Shown piece after piece: positions 8,093 through 15,061 of a stretch of DNA of 55,256 bases (position 1 is its first letter; each line of letters opens with the position of its first letter). Source of the DNA: an uncultured Bacteroidales bacterium (GTDB lineage: Bacteria > Bacteroidota > Bacteroidia > Bacteroidales > Bacteroidaceae); the NCBI GenBank assembly GCA_902801425.1, contig CADCIQ010000039.1:1-55256 (forward strand). The letters run 5' to 3'. The notes under the pieces are model-generated. The model worked only from the letters and a program-made list of their open reading frames with translations. It was not told where the DNA came from and searched no databases. The position numbers were made by a program, and so were the translations under genes.

Positions 8093-8389
8093 ATGTATCC
8101 AAAGTTTATAATAACGATAGATGGAGTTCTGAAGTTTGGAAATGTATATCTTCATAAGGAACTTCTGCCAAAGGGACACACAACCTGTTATGGAGGTGGG
8201 TTGTGGAAGGTGGATCATGCTCGTTCATGCATAATACTATACGGACGCTCATTCGACTTTGGCTTGCCTGATCTTGACAAGATAGAGCGTGTAGATTGCG
8301 AAGGACCGGGGGGCTTGGGGTACCCGATATTCTTTGAGAGGCATTTCGGAGATGAGGATTTGCTTGAACCTGTATGGCCAAAAATATAG
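8093..8389 (+). CDS. Hypothetical protein, 98 residues
   Basis: I do not recognise the family. The protein is soluble, with no signal peptide or membrane segment, and is rich in Gly, Asp and aromatic residues (FIITIDGVLKFGNVYLHKEL, then HTTCYGGGLWKVDHARSCII). Real-gene support comes from a matching promoter (7930-7960), a normal ATG at 8093 and protein-like composition. The pattern resembles small conserved proteins of gut Bacteroidota that are described only as hypothetical. Confidence 0.7.
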   Translation: MYPKFIITIDGVLKFGNVYLHKELLPKGHTTCYGGGLWKVDHARSCIILYGRSFDFGLPDLDKIERVDCEGPGGLGYPIFFERHFGDEDLLEPVWPKI

Positions 8390-8438
8390 AAATGATATTC
8401 CGATAAAGTTTCCGTGAGGGAAATACCACCGTATGATT

Positions 8439-8472
8439 AGGGATTTTCCATGTGCGAATAGGATATTTTCCT
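8439..8472 (+). promoter_or_regulatory. Paired palindromic operator, copy A
   Basis: Two imperfect palindromes, GGATTTTCC (8441-8449) and AGGATATTTTCCT (8460-8472), have centres about 21 bp apart. The same arrangement, including the linking ATGT...GAATAGGA, occurs upstream of the beta-barrel gene at 9153-9186. The second palindrome abuts the -33 box, so a bound protein could act on the polymerase directly. Confidence 0.5.
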
Positions 8473-8502
8473 TTGTAGAATCATGCTTTTGCTGTAATTT
8501 TG
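8472..8502 (+). promoter_or_regulatory. Promoter of the His-rich exported protein gene
   Basis: TTTG 8472-8475, a 19-bp spacer and TAATTTTG 8495-8502. Bases 8495-8513 (TAATTTTGCACTCAGAAATC) are nearly identical to the promoter start region at 9231-9250. A 5-bp hairpin (GACTC/GAGTC, 8531-8546) follows in the leader. Confidence 0.65.
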
Positions 8503-8562
8503 CACTCAGAAATCAAAACAAAGTCTAACCGACTCTTTTGGGAGTCATAATAAATAAAGAAT

Positions 8563-8940
8563 ATGAAGGCAACATTCAAAAGCATGATGGTAATCGGAAT
8601 GATGATCCTCGGCACAGTTACAAGCTTCGCAAGCAACAATATAGACAAGCATCACAACCCTCACAACAAGGTTAAGGTTGAATGCCACAACAATCACATT
8701 CATGATGTTCATTGTGGTGGTTATGTGGTTGTAGATCATCCAAAGGCTCATCCTGGAATGGATAAGAAGATGCACAAGCACATGAAGAAGGGCAAGCATC
8801 GCTTTGACAAGCATGGGCATTGCAAGAAGTGTCATCTCACACAGTATGAGATTGATCGCATAATGCGCGACAGACATCATGGGCATCATAAGGATGCACA
8901 TCGTCCTGCACCTCCAAAGCCTCACAAGCATCACAGATGA
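8563..8940 (+). CDS. Histidine-rich exported protein, probable metal binder
   Basis: A 125-residue protein with an N-terminal signal peptide (MKATFKSMMVIGMMILGTVTSFAS). In the mature part about one residue in four is His, and Lys/Asp are also frequent (KHHNPHNKVKVE, HNNHIHDVHCGG, KHGHCKKCHLTQYEID, RHHGHHKDAHRP, ending KPHKHHR). The GHCKKCHLT segment supplies a Cys pair. The composition suggests periplasmic or surface binding of Zn, Ni, Cu or haem; no enzyme motif is seen. Its promoter region shares a paired operator with the next gene (9397), so the two are probably co-regulated. The family is not recognised beyond this. Confidence 0.85.
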   Translation: MKATFKSMMVIGMMILGTVTSFASNNIDKHHNPHNKVKVECHNNHIHDVHCGGYVVVDHPKAHPGMDKKMHKHMKKGKHRFDKHGHCKKCHLTQYEIDRIMRDRHHGHHKDAHRPAPPKPHKHHR

Positions 8941-8969
8941 TAATACACTCTGAATACCATTAATACCCG

Positions 8970-9029
8970 TCACTCCGGTACTTTCTCAATATTAAAAAGG
9001 AAGGCTGGAGTGATTTTTGTTTTTTTTTA
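8970..9029 (+). terminator. Terminator after the His-rich gene
   Basis: TCACTCC (8970-8976) pairs with GGAGTGA (9007-9013) and is followed by a long T-rich run to 9029. Confidence 0.6.
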
Positions 9030-9064
9030 TATACGTTAATTTTATGTAATGCCCAGTATGTTTT

Positions 9065-9096
9065 TTTGGAAATTTCTCATTAAAGCAGTAACTTTG
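9065..9096 (+). promoter_or_regulatory. Distal promoter upstream of the beta-barrel gene
   Basis: TTTG 9065-9068, a 20-bp spacer and TAACTTTG 9089-9096. It lies upstream of operator copy B, 300 bp before the coding sequence, so it may drive a long leader or a separate small RNA. Confidence 0.55.
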
Positions 9097-9152
9097 CAAT
9101 TTGAAATGGGAAATGGGCGGTAGGTGTTGGTGAGTTCATCACTCGAAAGCCG

Positions 9153-9186
9153 AGGATTTTCCTATGTCAAGAATAGGAGTTTTCCT
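9153..9186 (+). promoter_or_regulatory. Paired palindromic operator, copy B
   Basis: AGGATTTTCCT (9153-9163) and AGGAGTTTTCCT (9175-9186) have centres about 22 bp apart, with a linker matching copy A at 8439-8472. Here the pair ends about 21 bp (two helical turns) further from the -33 box than in copy A. Confidence 0.5.
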
Positions 9187-9207
9187 AAGCTATTTAGGGA
9201 CAACGCC

Positions 9208-9238
9208 TTGGGAGATTCACATTTTTATACTAACTTTG
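9208..9238 (+). promoter_or_regulatory. Proximal promoter of the beta-barrel gene
   Basis: TTG 9208-9210, a 20-bp spacer and TAACTTTG 9231-9238. The initiation region GCACTCAGAAATCAGAGA is repeated with one mismatch at 9304-9321 within the leader. Confidence 0.6.
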
Positions 9239-9396
9239 CACTCAGAAATCAGAGACGTCCACCAGCTAAATGCTGACGTTGACTATTTCTTTCGCGCGAA
9301 GAAGCACTCGGAAATCAGAGATAAGCAAAGCTATCTTGTGAATTAAGTAAAAGTAGAATATTAACGTAACAAACAAAAAAAACAAAACCAAAAAGA

Positions 9397-9852
9397 ATGA
9401 AAAAACTTATCGCATCTGCGTTGCTCGTTGCATCCGCTGCAACAGCATCAGCACAGATCCAGACTATCGACTTCAAGAGCAGCGTCCGAGATAATTTCGG
9501 TCTTGGTGTTGGTATTACTGCTGATCTCACGGACAACATTGAGTTCTCTCCTTCTGCAAGTTATTATTTTGCTGGTAATAGCATTACAAACCTTCAGGCA
9601 GAGGCAGACTTCCACTACAAGTTTGACTTAGGAGATGATTTCACCTTGTTTCCACTTATTGGTGCTGGTCTTGACTATGACAACACTAAAGATTCACACA
9701 GCGACTGCAACTTTCTCCTGAATATGGGTTGTGGTCTAAAGAAGCAGTTCACAGAAACCCTCGCTGGATTTGTTGAGTGCAAATATCAGTGGATTGGTGG
9801 GCATGGTCATGACGGAGCATATCTTACCGCTGGTGTAAAACTCGCCCTATAA
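9397..9852 (+). CDS. Small outer-membrane beta-barrel protein
   Basis: A 151-residue exported protein with signal peptide MKKLIASALLVASAATASAQ. The mature part is a series of amphipathic strands with alternating hydrophobic residues (FGLGVGITADLTDNIEFSPSASYYF, LQAEADFHYKFDLGDDFTLFP, LNMGCGLKKQFTETLAGFVEC, AYLTAGVKLAL). The end fits an eight-strand OmpX/OmpA-like or opacity-type barrel. No catalytic motif is visible. The 145-nt leader from the proximal promoter contains a repeated 18-bp element. It shares a putative operator with the His-rich gene upstream, so the two may be an envelope-response pair. Confidence 0.85.
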   Translation: MKKLIASALLVASAATASAQIQTIDFKSSVRDNFGLGVGITADLTDNIEFSPSASYYFAGNSITNLQAEADFHYKFDLGDDFTLFPLIGAGLDYDNTKDSHSDCNFLLNMGCGLKKQFTETLAGFVECKYQWIGGHGHDGAYLTAGVKLAL

Positions 9853-9889
9853 GGAGTTTTAAATTTCAATTATTCAATTATACTCTCTA

Positions 9890-9923
9890 CTCCATCAGCC
9901 TTTTGGCTGGTGGAGTTTCTTTT
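9890..9923 (+). terminator. Terminator after the beta-barrel gene
   Basis: An 11-bp stem (CTCCATCAGCC 9890-9900 / GGCTGGTGGAG 9905-9915) with a TTTT loop is followed by TTTCTTTT. Confidence 0.8.
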
Positions 9924-10347
9924 AAGCGTTTACCCTCAAGGTTACTTTTCCTAATGTTATGGTGTCGCCTTCATGGAGTTCTGTCCCCCATTCACTTACA
10001 GGCTCGCCATTTACAAGTGTAGGTATCTCAGGATTACGCTGATAGTATTTCGGACGACCTGCACGAACATTCACGCATCTTCCTGTGCATGTGTTGCAAG
10101 GGATTAGTCTGCTACTGAGCAATCCCTTGGGGCATTCTGTACGCTCCTGCCCATGATTGAGCTTATAGCTACCTGCACTTCCGATGATATTGCATTGAAA
10201 AGGATCTACCGACTCATCGTCAATCTTTACGGCATTCCATACTTGCTTGCACTTCTGTCCAATATTGATAATACCTGCATGTTCAACAGCAAGCTTGTCA
10301 AGGTCGATTATGGATATTACTCCATTGGTGTAGAATTCTAATTTCAT
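9922..10347 (-). CDS. FHA-domain-like protein
   Basis: A 141-residue protein whose C-terminal part (about 85-141) looks like a forkhead-associated fold: a GRCVNVRAGRPKYYQ turn, IPTLVNGEPVSEWGTELHEGD and TITLGKVTLRV, the usual final strands of FHA domains. The classic phospho-Thr-binding Arg and Ser are not clearly placed. The N-terminal part (NIIGSAGSYKLNHG) may form the first half of the fold. Four Cys in ECPKGLL and CNTCTGRC suggest a small metal knuckle or disulfides. There is no signal peptide. A role as a phospho-peptide adaptor is inferred. Confidence 0.6.
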   Translation of the reverse strand: MKLEFYTNGVISIIDLDKLAVEHAGIINIGQKCKQVWNAVKIDDESVDPFQCNIIGSAGSYKLNHGQERTECPKGLLSSRLIPCNTCTGRCVNVRAGRPKYYQRNPEIPTLVNGEPVSEWGTELHEGDTITLGKVTLRVNA

Positions 10348-10354
10348 AAGGCTT

Positions 10355-10492
10355 TATTAAATGAAAAATGAAAAGTGAAAAATTATAAAATACAAATTAG
10401 TTTTAAATGAAAAATCATAAAATGAAAAATACAAATCAGCATTTTAGTGAATAATGTAATCTGTATTTTTCACTTTTCATTTTTCATTTAAA
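10355..10492. repeat. ATGAAAAATGAAAAGTG-family inverted repeat
   Basis: AAATGAAAAATGAAAAGTGA (from about 10360) is complemented by TCACTTTTCATTTTTCATTT (ending about 10490), with partial extra copies between. It separates the FHA-like and AlkD-like genes. The same element is found at 11176-11300, 13335-13434, 40815-40905 and 52126-52232. Confidence 0.75.
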
Positions 10493-11161
10493 AGATTTAA
10501 GAAGTTCCTTCTGCTCTGGTGTTATTCTAAAACTCTCAACAGCCTTTTGTATGGCTTTGTTGTGAGTCCATTTTTCCATAGTCTGCTCCGTGATATAAGG
10601 AAGAGTGGCATCCCATTGCTTTGCTAATGCAGTTGCGAAATACCAGGCTACCATCATCTTGACATAATAGTGTTCATGACGGATTTCTGAAACCCATTTG
10701 AGATACTCTGGCTTGAAACTCTCATCAAGATAGAAACTCATAAGCATCTCTATGCCGAAACGAATGGTGAAAGGCTCGTCAGATGCCATCCAACGCTTTA
10801 TGTCTTCAATTAAGCGTTCACGATTTTTCTTCTGCTTGAATGCCTTTGGAGATAGCAAATCACATGTTGCCCAGTTGTTTACGTATGGCAGGAATCTGTC
10901 AATTTCCTTAAGACATTCATCATAGTCCTTCTGTTCTGATATGATGAAACCATGCAGATTCATCTCATCAAGATACTGATGAGGCAATACGGCAAGAAAC
11001 TCCCCTACTCTTTCGTCCTTTGCCAACTGCTTGGCAAGTTTACGAAGCTCAGGTGTCCTTACGCCTATTATGTTGTTCACATCCATTCCAGGTACAAGTT
11101 TTGCGTTGAAGTCGCGATACTTCAGATCCTGAAGTGCGAAGAGTTGTTGCTGTATGTCCAT
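10484..11161 (-). CDS. AlkD-like DNA alkylation repair protein
   Basis: A 225-residue all-helical protein of the AlkD/AlkC HEAT-like DNA glycosylase family, which removes bulky or cationic alkylated bases. Typical pieces are VRTPELRKLAKQLAKD near the N-terminus, FLPYVNNWATCDLLSPKAF (the NWxxCD segment that holds the catalytic Asp in AlkD-like proteins) and RFGIEMLMSFYLDESFKPEYL. It is slightly shorter than Bacillus AlkD and complete at both ends. It lies in a run of minus-strand genes spaced by AT-rich palindromes. There is no sign of a co-located adaptive-response regulator. Confidence 0.88.
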   Translation of the reverse strand: MDIQQQLFALQDLKYRDFNAKLVPGMDVNNIIGVRTPELRKLAKQLAKDERVGEFLAVLPHQYLDEMNLHGFIISEQKDYDECLKEIDRFLPYVNNWATCDLLSPKAFKQKKNRERLIEDIKRWMASDEPFTIRFGIEMLMSFYLDESFKPEYLKWVSEIRHEHYYVKMMVAWYFATALAKQWDATLPYITEQTMEKWTHNKAIQKAVESFRITPEQKELLKSFK

Positions 11162-11175
11162 AATATCAAAAATAA

Positions 11176-11300
11176 ATTATAAAATGAAAAATGAACAATG
11201 AAAAATACAAGTTATGTTTGTAAGTGAATAGAGAATAGTGAAAAGTGAATAATACTAATCTGTATTTTATAATTTTTCACTTTTCATTTTTCATTTAATA
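11176..11300. repeat. ATGAAAAATGAAAAGTG-family inverted repeat
   Basis: AAAATGAAAAATGAACAATGA (from 11178) is complemented by TTTTTCACTTTTCATTTTTCATTT (ending near 11299). It fills the space between the AlkD-like gene and the next upstream gene. Confidence 0.7.
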
Positions 11301-12134
11301 AAGCGTTCCTCCATCAATGATTACATCTTCATTGTTCTGTTGCTTTGCGCCCTTACCCTTGCGTCCCTTACGCTTCTTTGGCTGCACCTGCTTCTTAGTG
11401 AAGAGTGAAGGGTAAGCCTTGTAAGTCCAGCTCTGGAACTTACTGATACAAGCAGACTGAACATTATAGATATCTTCTGTAACGGCAGTTTCTGCCTTAT
11501 GACTTGAAGCAACGGCATCAGAAGCGAGGAAGGCTGTATATGCGTTAAGATCCTCAAGTGCAACGGTATGGTAGATAGCGTTAATCTCGTCCTCTGCCAG
11601 TTTCTCTATGCCAGTTGCCTGGGTATAGGCGGCAAGAGCAGAACGATAGTCCTCTGGACAGTCAGAAACGAATTTCTTGAGGTTCTTCTTCTTTTTCTTC
11701 TTGCCAGTCTTATCGGCTATAGCTTGCAAGGTTTCATCCACGAGTTTGTCACGATATTCAAACTCCTTACAACGCTCAAAACCATCTATTGCACGCTTGA
11801 TATTCTCAGAAGAAGAACTATTGATAAGAGCGTCTATCTGCTGCAATGTCAGATTCTTAGCATAATAGTCCTTTAGTATCGCTGCAAGGTCAATCTCATA
11901 TTGACGAGGGAAATATTTATCCAATGCCTTAAAGAAATCGGCATCATCAGCCTTATCACGGAATGTGTCAACCATCATCTTCCTCATCTGTTTGGATGAG
12001 AGCTTGTTGGCATTGAGAAAGTCACCAGAATTCTTGATGTGAACACCAAGCTGAGAAACGTACTTAGTATCTGTGTTTTGTGCGAGAACTGGCAGAGAAA
12101 GCATCCAGACTGCCAATAACAAAAGTTTTTTCAT
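11295..12134 (-). CDS. Exported hypothetical protein
   Basis: A 279-residue protein with signal peptide MKKLLLLAVWMLSLPVLAQ. The mature part is mostly helical and charged, with two basic low-complexity stretches: KTGKKKKKKNLKKF (about 143-156) and KKQVQPKKRKGRKGKGAKQ (about 245-264). The middle (KALDKYFPRQYEIDLAAILKDYYAKNLT, then YRDKLVDETLQ) recalls small helical periplasmic domains of unknown function. I do not recognise a catalytic motif. The Lys-rich tail could bind acidic polymers or nucleic acid, but that is only a guess. Confidence 0.75.
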   Translation of the reverse strand: MKKLLLLAVWMLSLPVLAQNTDTKYVSQLGVHIKNSGDFLNANKLSSKQMRKMMVDTFRDKADDADFFKALDKYFPRQYEIDLAAILKDYYAKNLTLQQIDALINSSSSENIKRAIDGFERCKEFEYRDKLVDETLQAIADKTGKKKKKKNLKKFVSDCPEDYRSALAAYTQATGIEKLAEDEINAIYHTVALEDLNAYTAFLASDAVASSHKAETAVTEDIYNVQSACISKFQSWTYKAYPSLFTKKQVQPKKRKGRKGKGAKQQNNEDVIIDGGTLY

Positions 12135-12262
12135 TTTTTTTACTTTACTCTTTATACTTTACACTTCCTCTTTACACTTTAAGAGGTTATCAAGCACAAA
12201 ATTACTAATTTATTTCCAAACCAACAATTGTTTTCACATTATTTCAAGAATATACACTTTCA

Positions 12263-13324
12263 TTATGGCAATATAACTATGCGTATGTGATCCTTGATAT
12301 GATACATCCAGTTACCCATGCCATTCTGCGAATCTGCTATAAGAATGAGAGTCTGACGACCGTCATTCAGCCGAGGGCCAAGACACATACCCTCATAATT
12401 GGAAAGATTCATCTTACCCAACCTAAGTCGTGTGACGAACTCGCATATCTTCTCTTTCTTCATAAATGAATCATCCCCTGCCCTTGCCATTGGACTATCA
12501 AGACTTACAGGTTTCGACTCTTTAGGATTGACGACATAAAGCTTTATCCGAACCCAAGCACCATATTGTTTCTTTGGAAAACAGCCCTCACGCTCCATAA
12601 CTATGATACGACCATCATCAAGAGCAAGAAGAGATGGCACGCCATATAGCGATGTGGCAGTCTTGCTTGTGGCTTGCAGCAGATCCATCAGATATACGTG
12701 TGACTCTACAGGCTTTAAGGTATTGTCAAAGCCAACGAGACGCAGATGATTATGAATCAACGGATTATGTGGTGATGAATGCTTGCCGTCAGCAGGAAGA
12801 GTTGATTCCGTTGTTGTCCAGAATCGTTTCTGCTTGTCATTATATGTCAAGGCCTCAAAACCGAGATTGGTCGTTATCTTATTCCTCTGCATAATAGCAG
12901 GAATGGCAAGTTCCCGACCAGTCAAACGCCCGTCTATGGTGTATTCCAGAATGCGTTGTTCCTCCTCTCCCGAAACAAATACGGTATTTGCCTCGGGAAA
13001 ATAAGCTACGCCCTCACAGTCGCGATTAGTGGTTTCGCCCTTTGCTCTTCGCTCTTTCATGCCTCCTGGCTCTGAAAGCGAGGCATATAGAACCTTGCCA
13101 TTCTCACGATCAATGTCAAGCGTAAGGAGCTTGAAACCATCCACCTTATCCTTATCATCTACTATGGCATACACGTTATCCCTTATGTGAGAGATACCGC
13201 TATAATTGCCCGGAGTAATGCCCCATTTGTTGAGTTGCGTCTGTCCGCAGACCTTCACCTTTTGGGCAAAGGAAGGAAGCGCAAACAAGCAACAGAGTGC
13301 TATGTATAATTTGACATTTTGCAT
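12263..13324 (-). CDS. Exported phytase-like/esterase-like beta-propeller protein
   Basis: A 353-residue protein with signal peptide MQNVKLYIALCCLFALPSFAQ. The body matches the 'esterase-like activity of phytase' type of beta-propeller: YSGISHIRDNVYAIVDDKD near the N-terminus, NRDCEGVAYFPEANTVFVSGEEEQ, GFEALTYNDKQKRFWTTTES, LLALDDGRIIVMEREG and the closing NYEGMCLGPRLNDGRQTLILIADSQ. It probably hydrolyses a phosphorylated or esterified substrate in the periplasm, but family members are poorly characterised. It is flanked on both sides by AT-rich spacers. Confidence 0.8.
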   Translation of the reverse strand: MQNVKLYIALCCLFALPSFAQKVKVCGQTQLNKWGITPGNYSGISHIRDNVYAIVDDKDKVDGFKLLTLDIDRENGKVLYASLSEPGGMKERRAKGETTNRDCEGVAYFPEANTVFVSGEEEQRILEYTIDGRLTGRELAIPAIMQRNKITTNLGFEALTYNDKQKRFWTTTESTLPADGKHSSPHNPLIHNHLRLVGFDNTLKPVESHVYLMDLLQATSKTATSLYGVPSLLALDDGRIIVMEREGCFPKKQYGAWVRIKLYVVNPKESKPVSLDSPMARAGDDSFMKKEKICEFVTRLRLGKMNLSNYEGMCLGPRLNDGRQTLILIADSQNGMGNWMYHIKDHIRIVILP

Positions 13325-13334
13325 ACGAGAATTA

Positions 13335-13434
13335 AAATGAAAAATGAAAAGTGAAAAATGAAAAATACAGATTACATTTTAATGTTTATCGTGATTGGCA
13401 TTTTATAATTTTTCATTTTTAATTTTTTCATTTA
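13335..13434. repeat. ATGAAAAATGAAAAGTG-family inverted repeat
   Basis: TTAAAATGAAAAATGAAAAG (from 13333) is complemented by TAATTTTTCATTTTTAATTT (ending about 13428). Its left end lies at the stop codon of the deacetylase gene, so the repeat contributes to that gene's 3' end. Confidence 0.65.
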
Positions 13435-14126
13435 TTACCGTCCTTCCACTTGCTAACATTCAACACATCCGTATAGATAACACCCGGTTGTGGCTTTATG
13501 TTCTTCTGCTTCATGAGTTCACGAACGGTAACGAAGGTAAAGCCACGCTCCTTGAGTACAGGAATGATACGGTCAACAGCCTCAACGGTCTTGCCATTAC
13601 CCTCAAAATCATGCAGAAGATAGATAAGACCATCCTTTGCAGATGCCAAAATCTTTTCTACACGCTGATCAGCCGACACGTTATCTTCCCAGTCATTAGA
13701 ACCCTCACCACAAATGAAGGTAAGGTCGATATTGTCGAACATAGTCTTGTTGAGAGCTATATAAGGCGGACGGAACAACTGCGGACGCTCTCCGACATAT
13801 TTAGCCACAAGAGCCGATGTAAACTCAATCTCCGACTTGATGGAATCTGCACTAAGCGTTGGCATGGCAGAGTGAGTCCTACTATGATTCTCAATGTCAT
13901 GTCCCTCATTATGAGCACGTACCATCACCTTCGCGCTCTCTTCATTTATATTCTTTCCTATGACAAAGAATGAAGCCTTAACATCGTGTTTCTTCAATAC
14001 ATCAAGCATCTGTACGGTGGTCGTGGTATTAGGACCATCGTCAAAACTCAATGCAACAAGTTTATTCTGACTAAATGCCGTAGAGCACATAAGCAATGAC
14101 ATTAATGATATTATTGTTCGTTTCAT
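13428..14126 (-). CDS. Exported polysaccharide deacetylase (CE4 / NodB-like)
   Basis: A 232-residue protein with signal peptide MKRTIISLMSLLMCSTAFSQ. It has the NodB-homology motifs in order: VALSFDDGPN (catalytic base Asp and metal Asp), HDIENHSRTHSAM (metal His pair), LFRPPY and the late LIYLLHDFEG. It should remove acetyl groups from chitin-like oligomers, peptidoglycan or xylan. I chose ATG 14126 rather than the in-frame start at 14195, because the extra residues would be encoded by a GC-rich palindrome (14139-14180) and would block the signal peptide. Confidence 0.88.
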   Translation of the reverse strand: MKRTIISLMSLLMCSTAFSQNKLVALSFDDGPNTTTTVQMLDVLKKHDVKASFFVIGKNINEESAKVMVRAHNEGHDIENHSRTHSAMPTLSADSIKSEIEFTSALVAKYVGERPQLFRPPYIALNKTMFDNIDLTFICGEGSNDWEDNVSADQRVEKILASAKDGLIYLLHDFEGNGKTVEAVDRIIPVLKERGFTFVTVRELMKQKNIKPQPGVIYTDVLNVSKWKDGNK

Positions 14127-14138
14127 ATATATTCTGGC

Positions 14139-14180
14139 CTCTCCCCTCGCCCTCTCCCCGTAGGGAGGGAGCTGGAAGGC
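14139..14180. repeat. GC-rich palindromic repeat
   Basis: A CCCCTCGCCCTCTCCCCGTA / GGGAGGGAGCTGG element directly upstream of the deacetylase start. It belongs to the same family as 19626-19713, 20478-20672 and 42491-42537, all with CCCTCCC and GGGAGGG arms. Confidence 0.6.
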
Positions 14181-14212
14181 AAAAAGGCGTTTCAATTATA
14201 AGCCCCCATTCT

Positions 14213-14328
14213 AATTGCTTTCGCCATCTAAAAAACTGGGAAAAACAAATAAAAACATATAAAAACAAAAAATGTTTTATTTTGTTTTCTTTTGTTTTAA
14301 TTGGTTTTTATAAATGGCGAAAGCAATT
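14213..14328. repeat. 116-bp MITE-like hairpin element
   Basis: Perfect 15-bp terminal inverted repeats, AATTGCTTTCGCCAT (14213-14227) and its complement (14314-14328), enclose A-rich then T-rich halves that themselves pair imperfectly. There is no coding capacity. It lies between the phosphodiesterase and deacetylase genes. It could be a small non-autonomous element or a strong RNA hairpin. Confidence 0.6.
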
Positions 14329-14369
14329 TAAGCGAAAGGCATGTTAATTGTTAATTATTAATTGTTAAT

Positions 14370-14864
14370 TCACTCATTAAGTTCTATTATCTCCAAATCC
14401 TTTATAGCATCCCCATCTATTACAAAACGGATGAGTGTGCGGACAGGCTGTTGGCCATACACCCCGGCAGCACCGGGATTGATATGTAGGCAACCGAGCC
14501 TCTTGTCCATCATGACCTTCAGGATATGCGAATGCCCGGAAATAAACAGTTTCGGAGGATTTGTCATCAATTCATGGAAGATGCTGCGGTCGTACTTTCC
14601 CGGATACCCACCTATATGCTTCATCAAAACATCTACCTCCTCGCACTTAAAGCGTTGTATCTCAGGAAACTCACGCCTTATGTCCGTACCGTCTATATTG
14701 CCATACACAGCACGAAGAGGAGCGATAGCCCTGAGTTTATCGGCAATCTCAAGAGTACCAATGTCCCCTACATGCCATATCTCGTCACACTCGGCAAAAT
14801 GCCTTGCGTAACGCTCATCCCAATGTGAATGGGTATCTGAAAGAAGTCCTATACGTTTAGCCAT
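14370..14864 (-). CDS. YfcE/MJ0936-type metallophosphoesterase
   Basis: A 164-residue phosphodiesterase of the calcineurin-like YfcE family. It has the five metal motifs: LLSDTHSHWDERY (D-x-H), WHVGDIGTLE (GD), VYGNIDGTDIR (GN-D), FISGHSHI (GH-H), and the end LHINPGAAG. The substrate is probably a small phosphodiester, not identifiable from sequence. ATG 14864 is preferred; the upstream in-frame residues are encoded by a repeat (14862-14895). A promoter lies at 14906-14936. Confidence 0.9.
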   Translation of the reverse strand: MAKRIGLLSDTHSHWDERYARHFAECDEIWHVGDIGTLEIADKLRAIAPLRAVYGNIDGTDIRREFPEIQRFKCEEVDVLMKHIGGYPGKYDRSIFHELMTNPPKLFISGHSHILKVMMDKRLGCLHINPGAAGVYGQQPVRTLIRFVIDGDAIKDLEIIELNE

Positions 14865-14905
14865 GTACAATTTACCATTTACAATGTACAATTTGTTATT
14901 GCCTA

Positions 14906-14936
14906 CAAAAATACAAATAATTCTACAAATAAACAA
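14906..14936 (-). promoter_or_regulatory. Promoter of the phosphodiesterase gene
   Basis: On the minus strand, TATTTTTG (complement of 14906-14913) lies 20 bp from TTG (complement of 14934-14936). Confidence 0.6.
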
Positions 14937-14984
14937 GTCTAATAACAAGAATTATCCATTTATCCTAAAATCAACGAAGATTTA

Positions 14985-15016
14985 TTTGCTCAACCATGGA
15001 AAAAAACGTAACTTTG
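14985..15016 (+). promoter_or_regulatory. Promoter of aat
   Basis: TTTG 14985-14988, a 20-bp spacer and TAACTTTG 15009-15016, 46 bp before the start codon. Confidence 0.7.
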
Positions 15017-15061
15017 TGCTTTGAAATTGTAAATAGTAAATGGTAAATTGTAAATAACAAG

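Larger units (their letters stand above)
14862..15058. repeat. Inverted pair of TACAATTTACCATTTACAATG repeats
   Basis: The sequence TACAATTTACCATTTACAAT (about 14865-14884) is complemented by GTAAATAGTAAATGGTAAAT (about 15028-15047). The pair brackets both divergent promoters of this spacer, one copy in each leader, immediately before each start codon. Confidence 0.65.

Noticed and set aside
8545-8973. Long minus-strand open frame rich in Met, Leu and Val opposite the His-rich gene
   Set aside because: It is the antisense shadow of the CAT/CAC-rich His codons. It has no promoter or start signal, and the plus-strand gene has a signal peptide and promoter.
9164-9346. 60-residue open frame with two HSEIRD copies in the beta-barrel leader
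   Set aside because: The copies come from the repeated 18-bp leader element, and the frame starts inside the operator. It is more likely untranslated.
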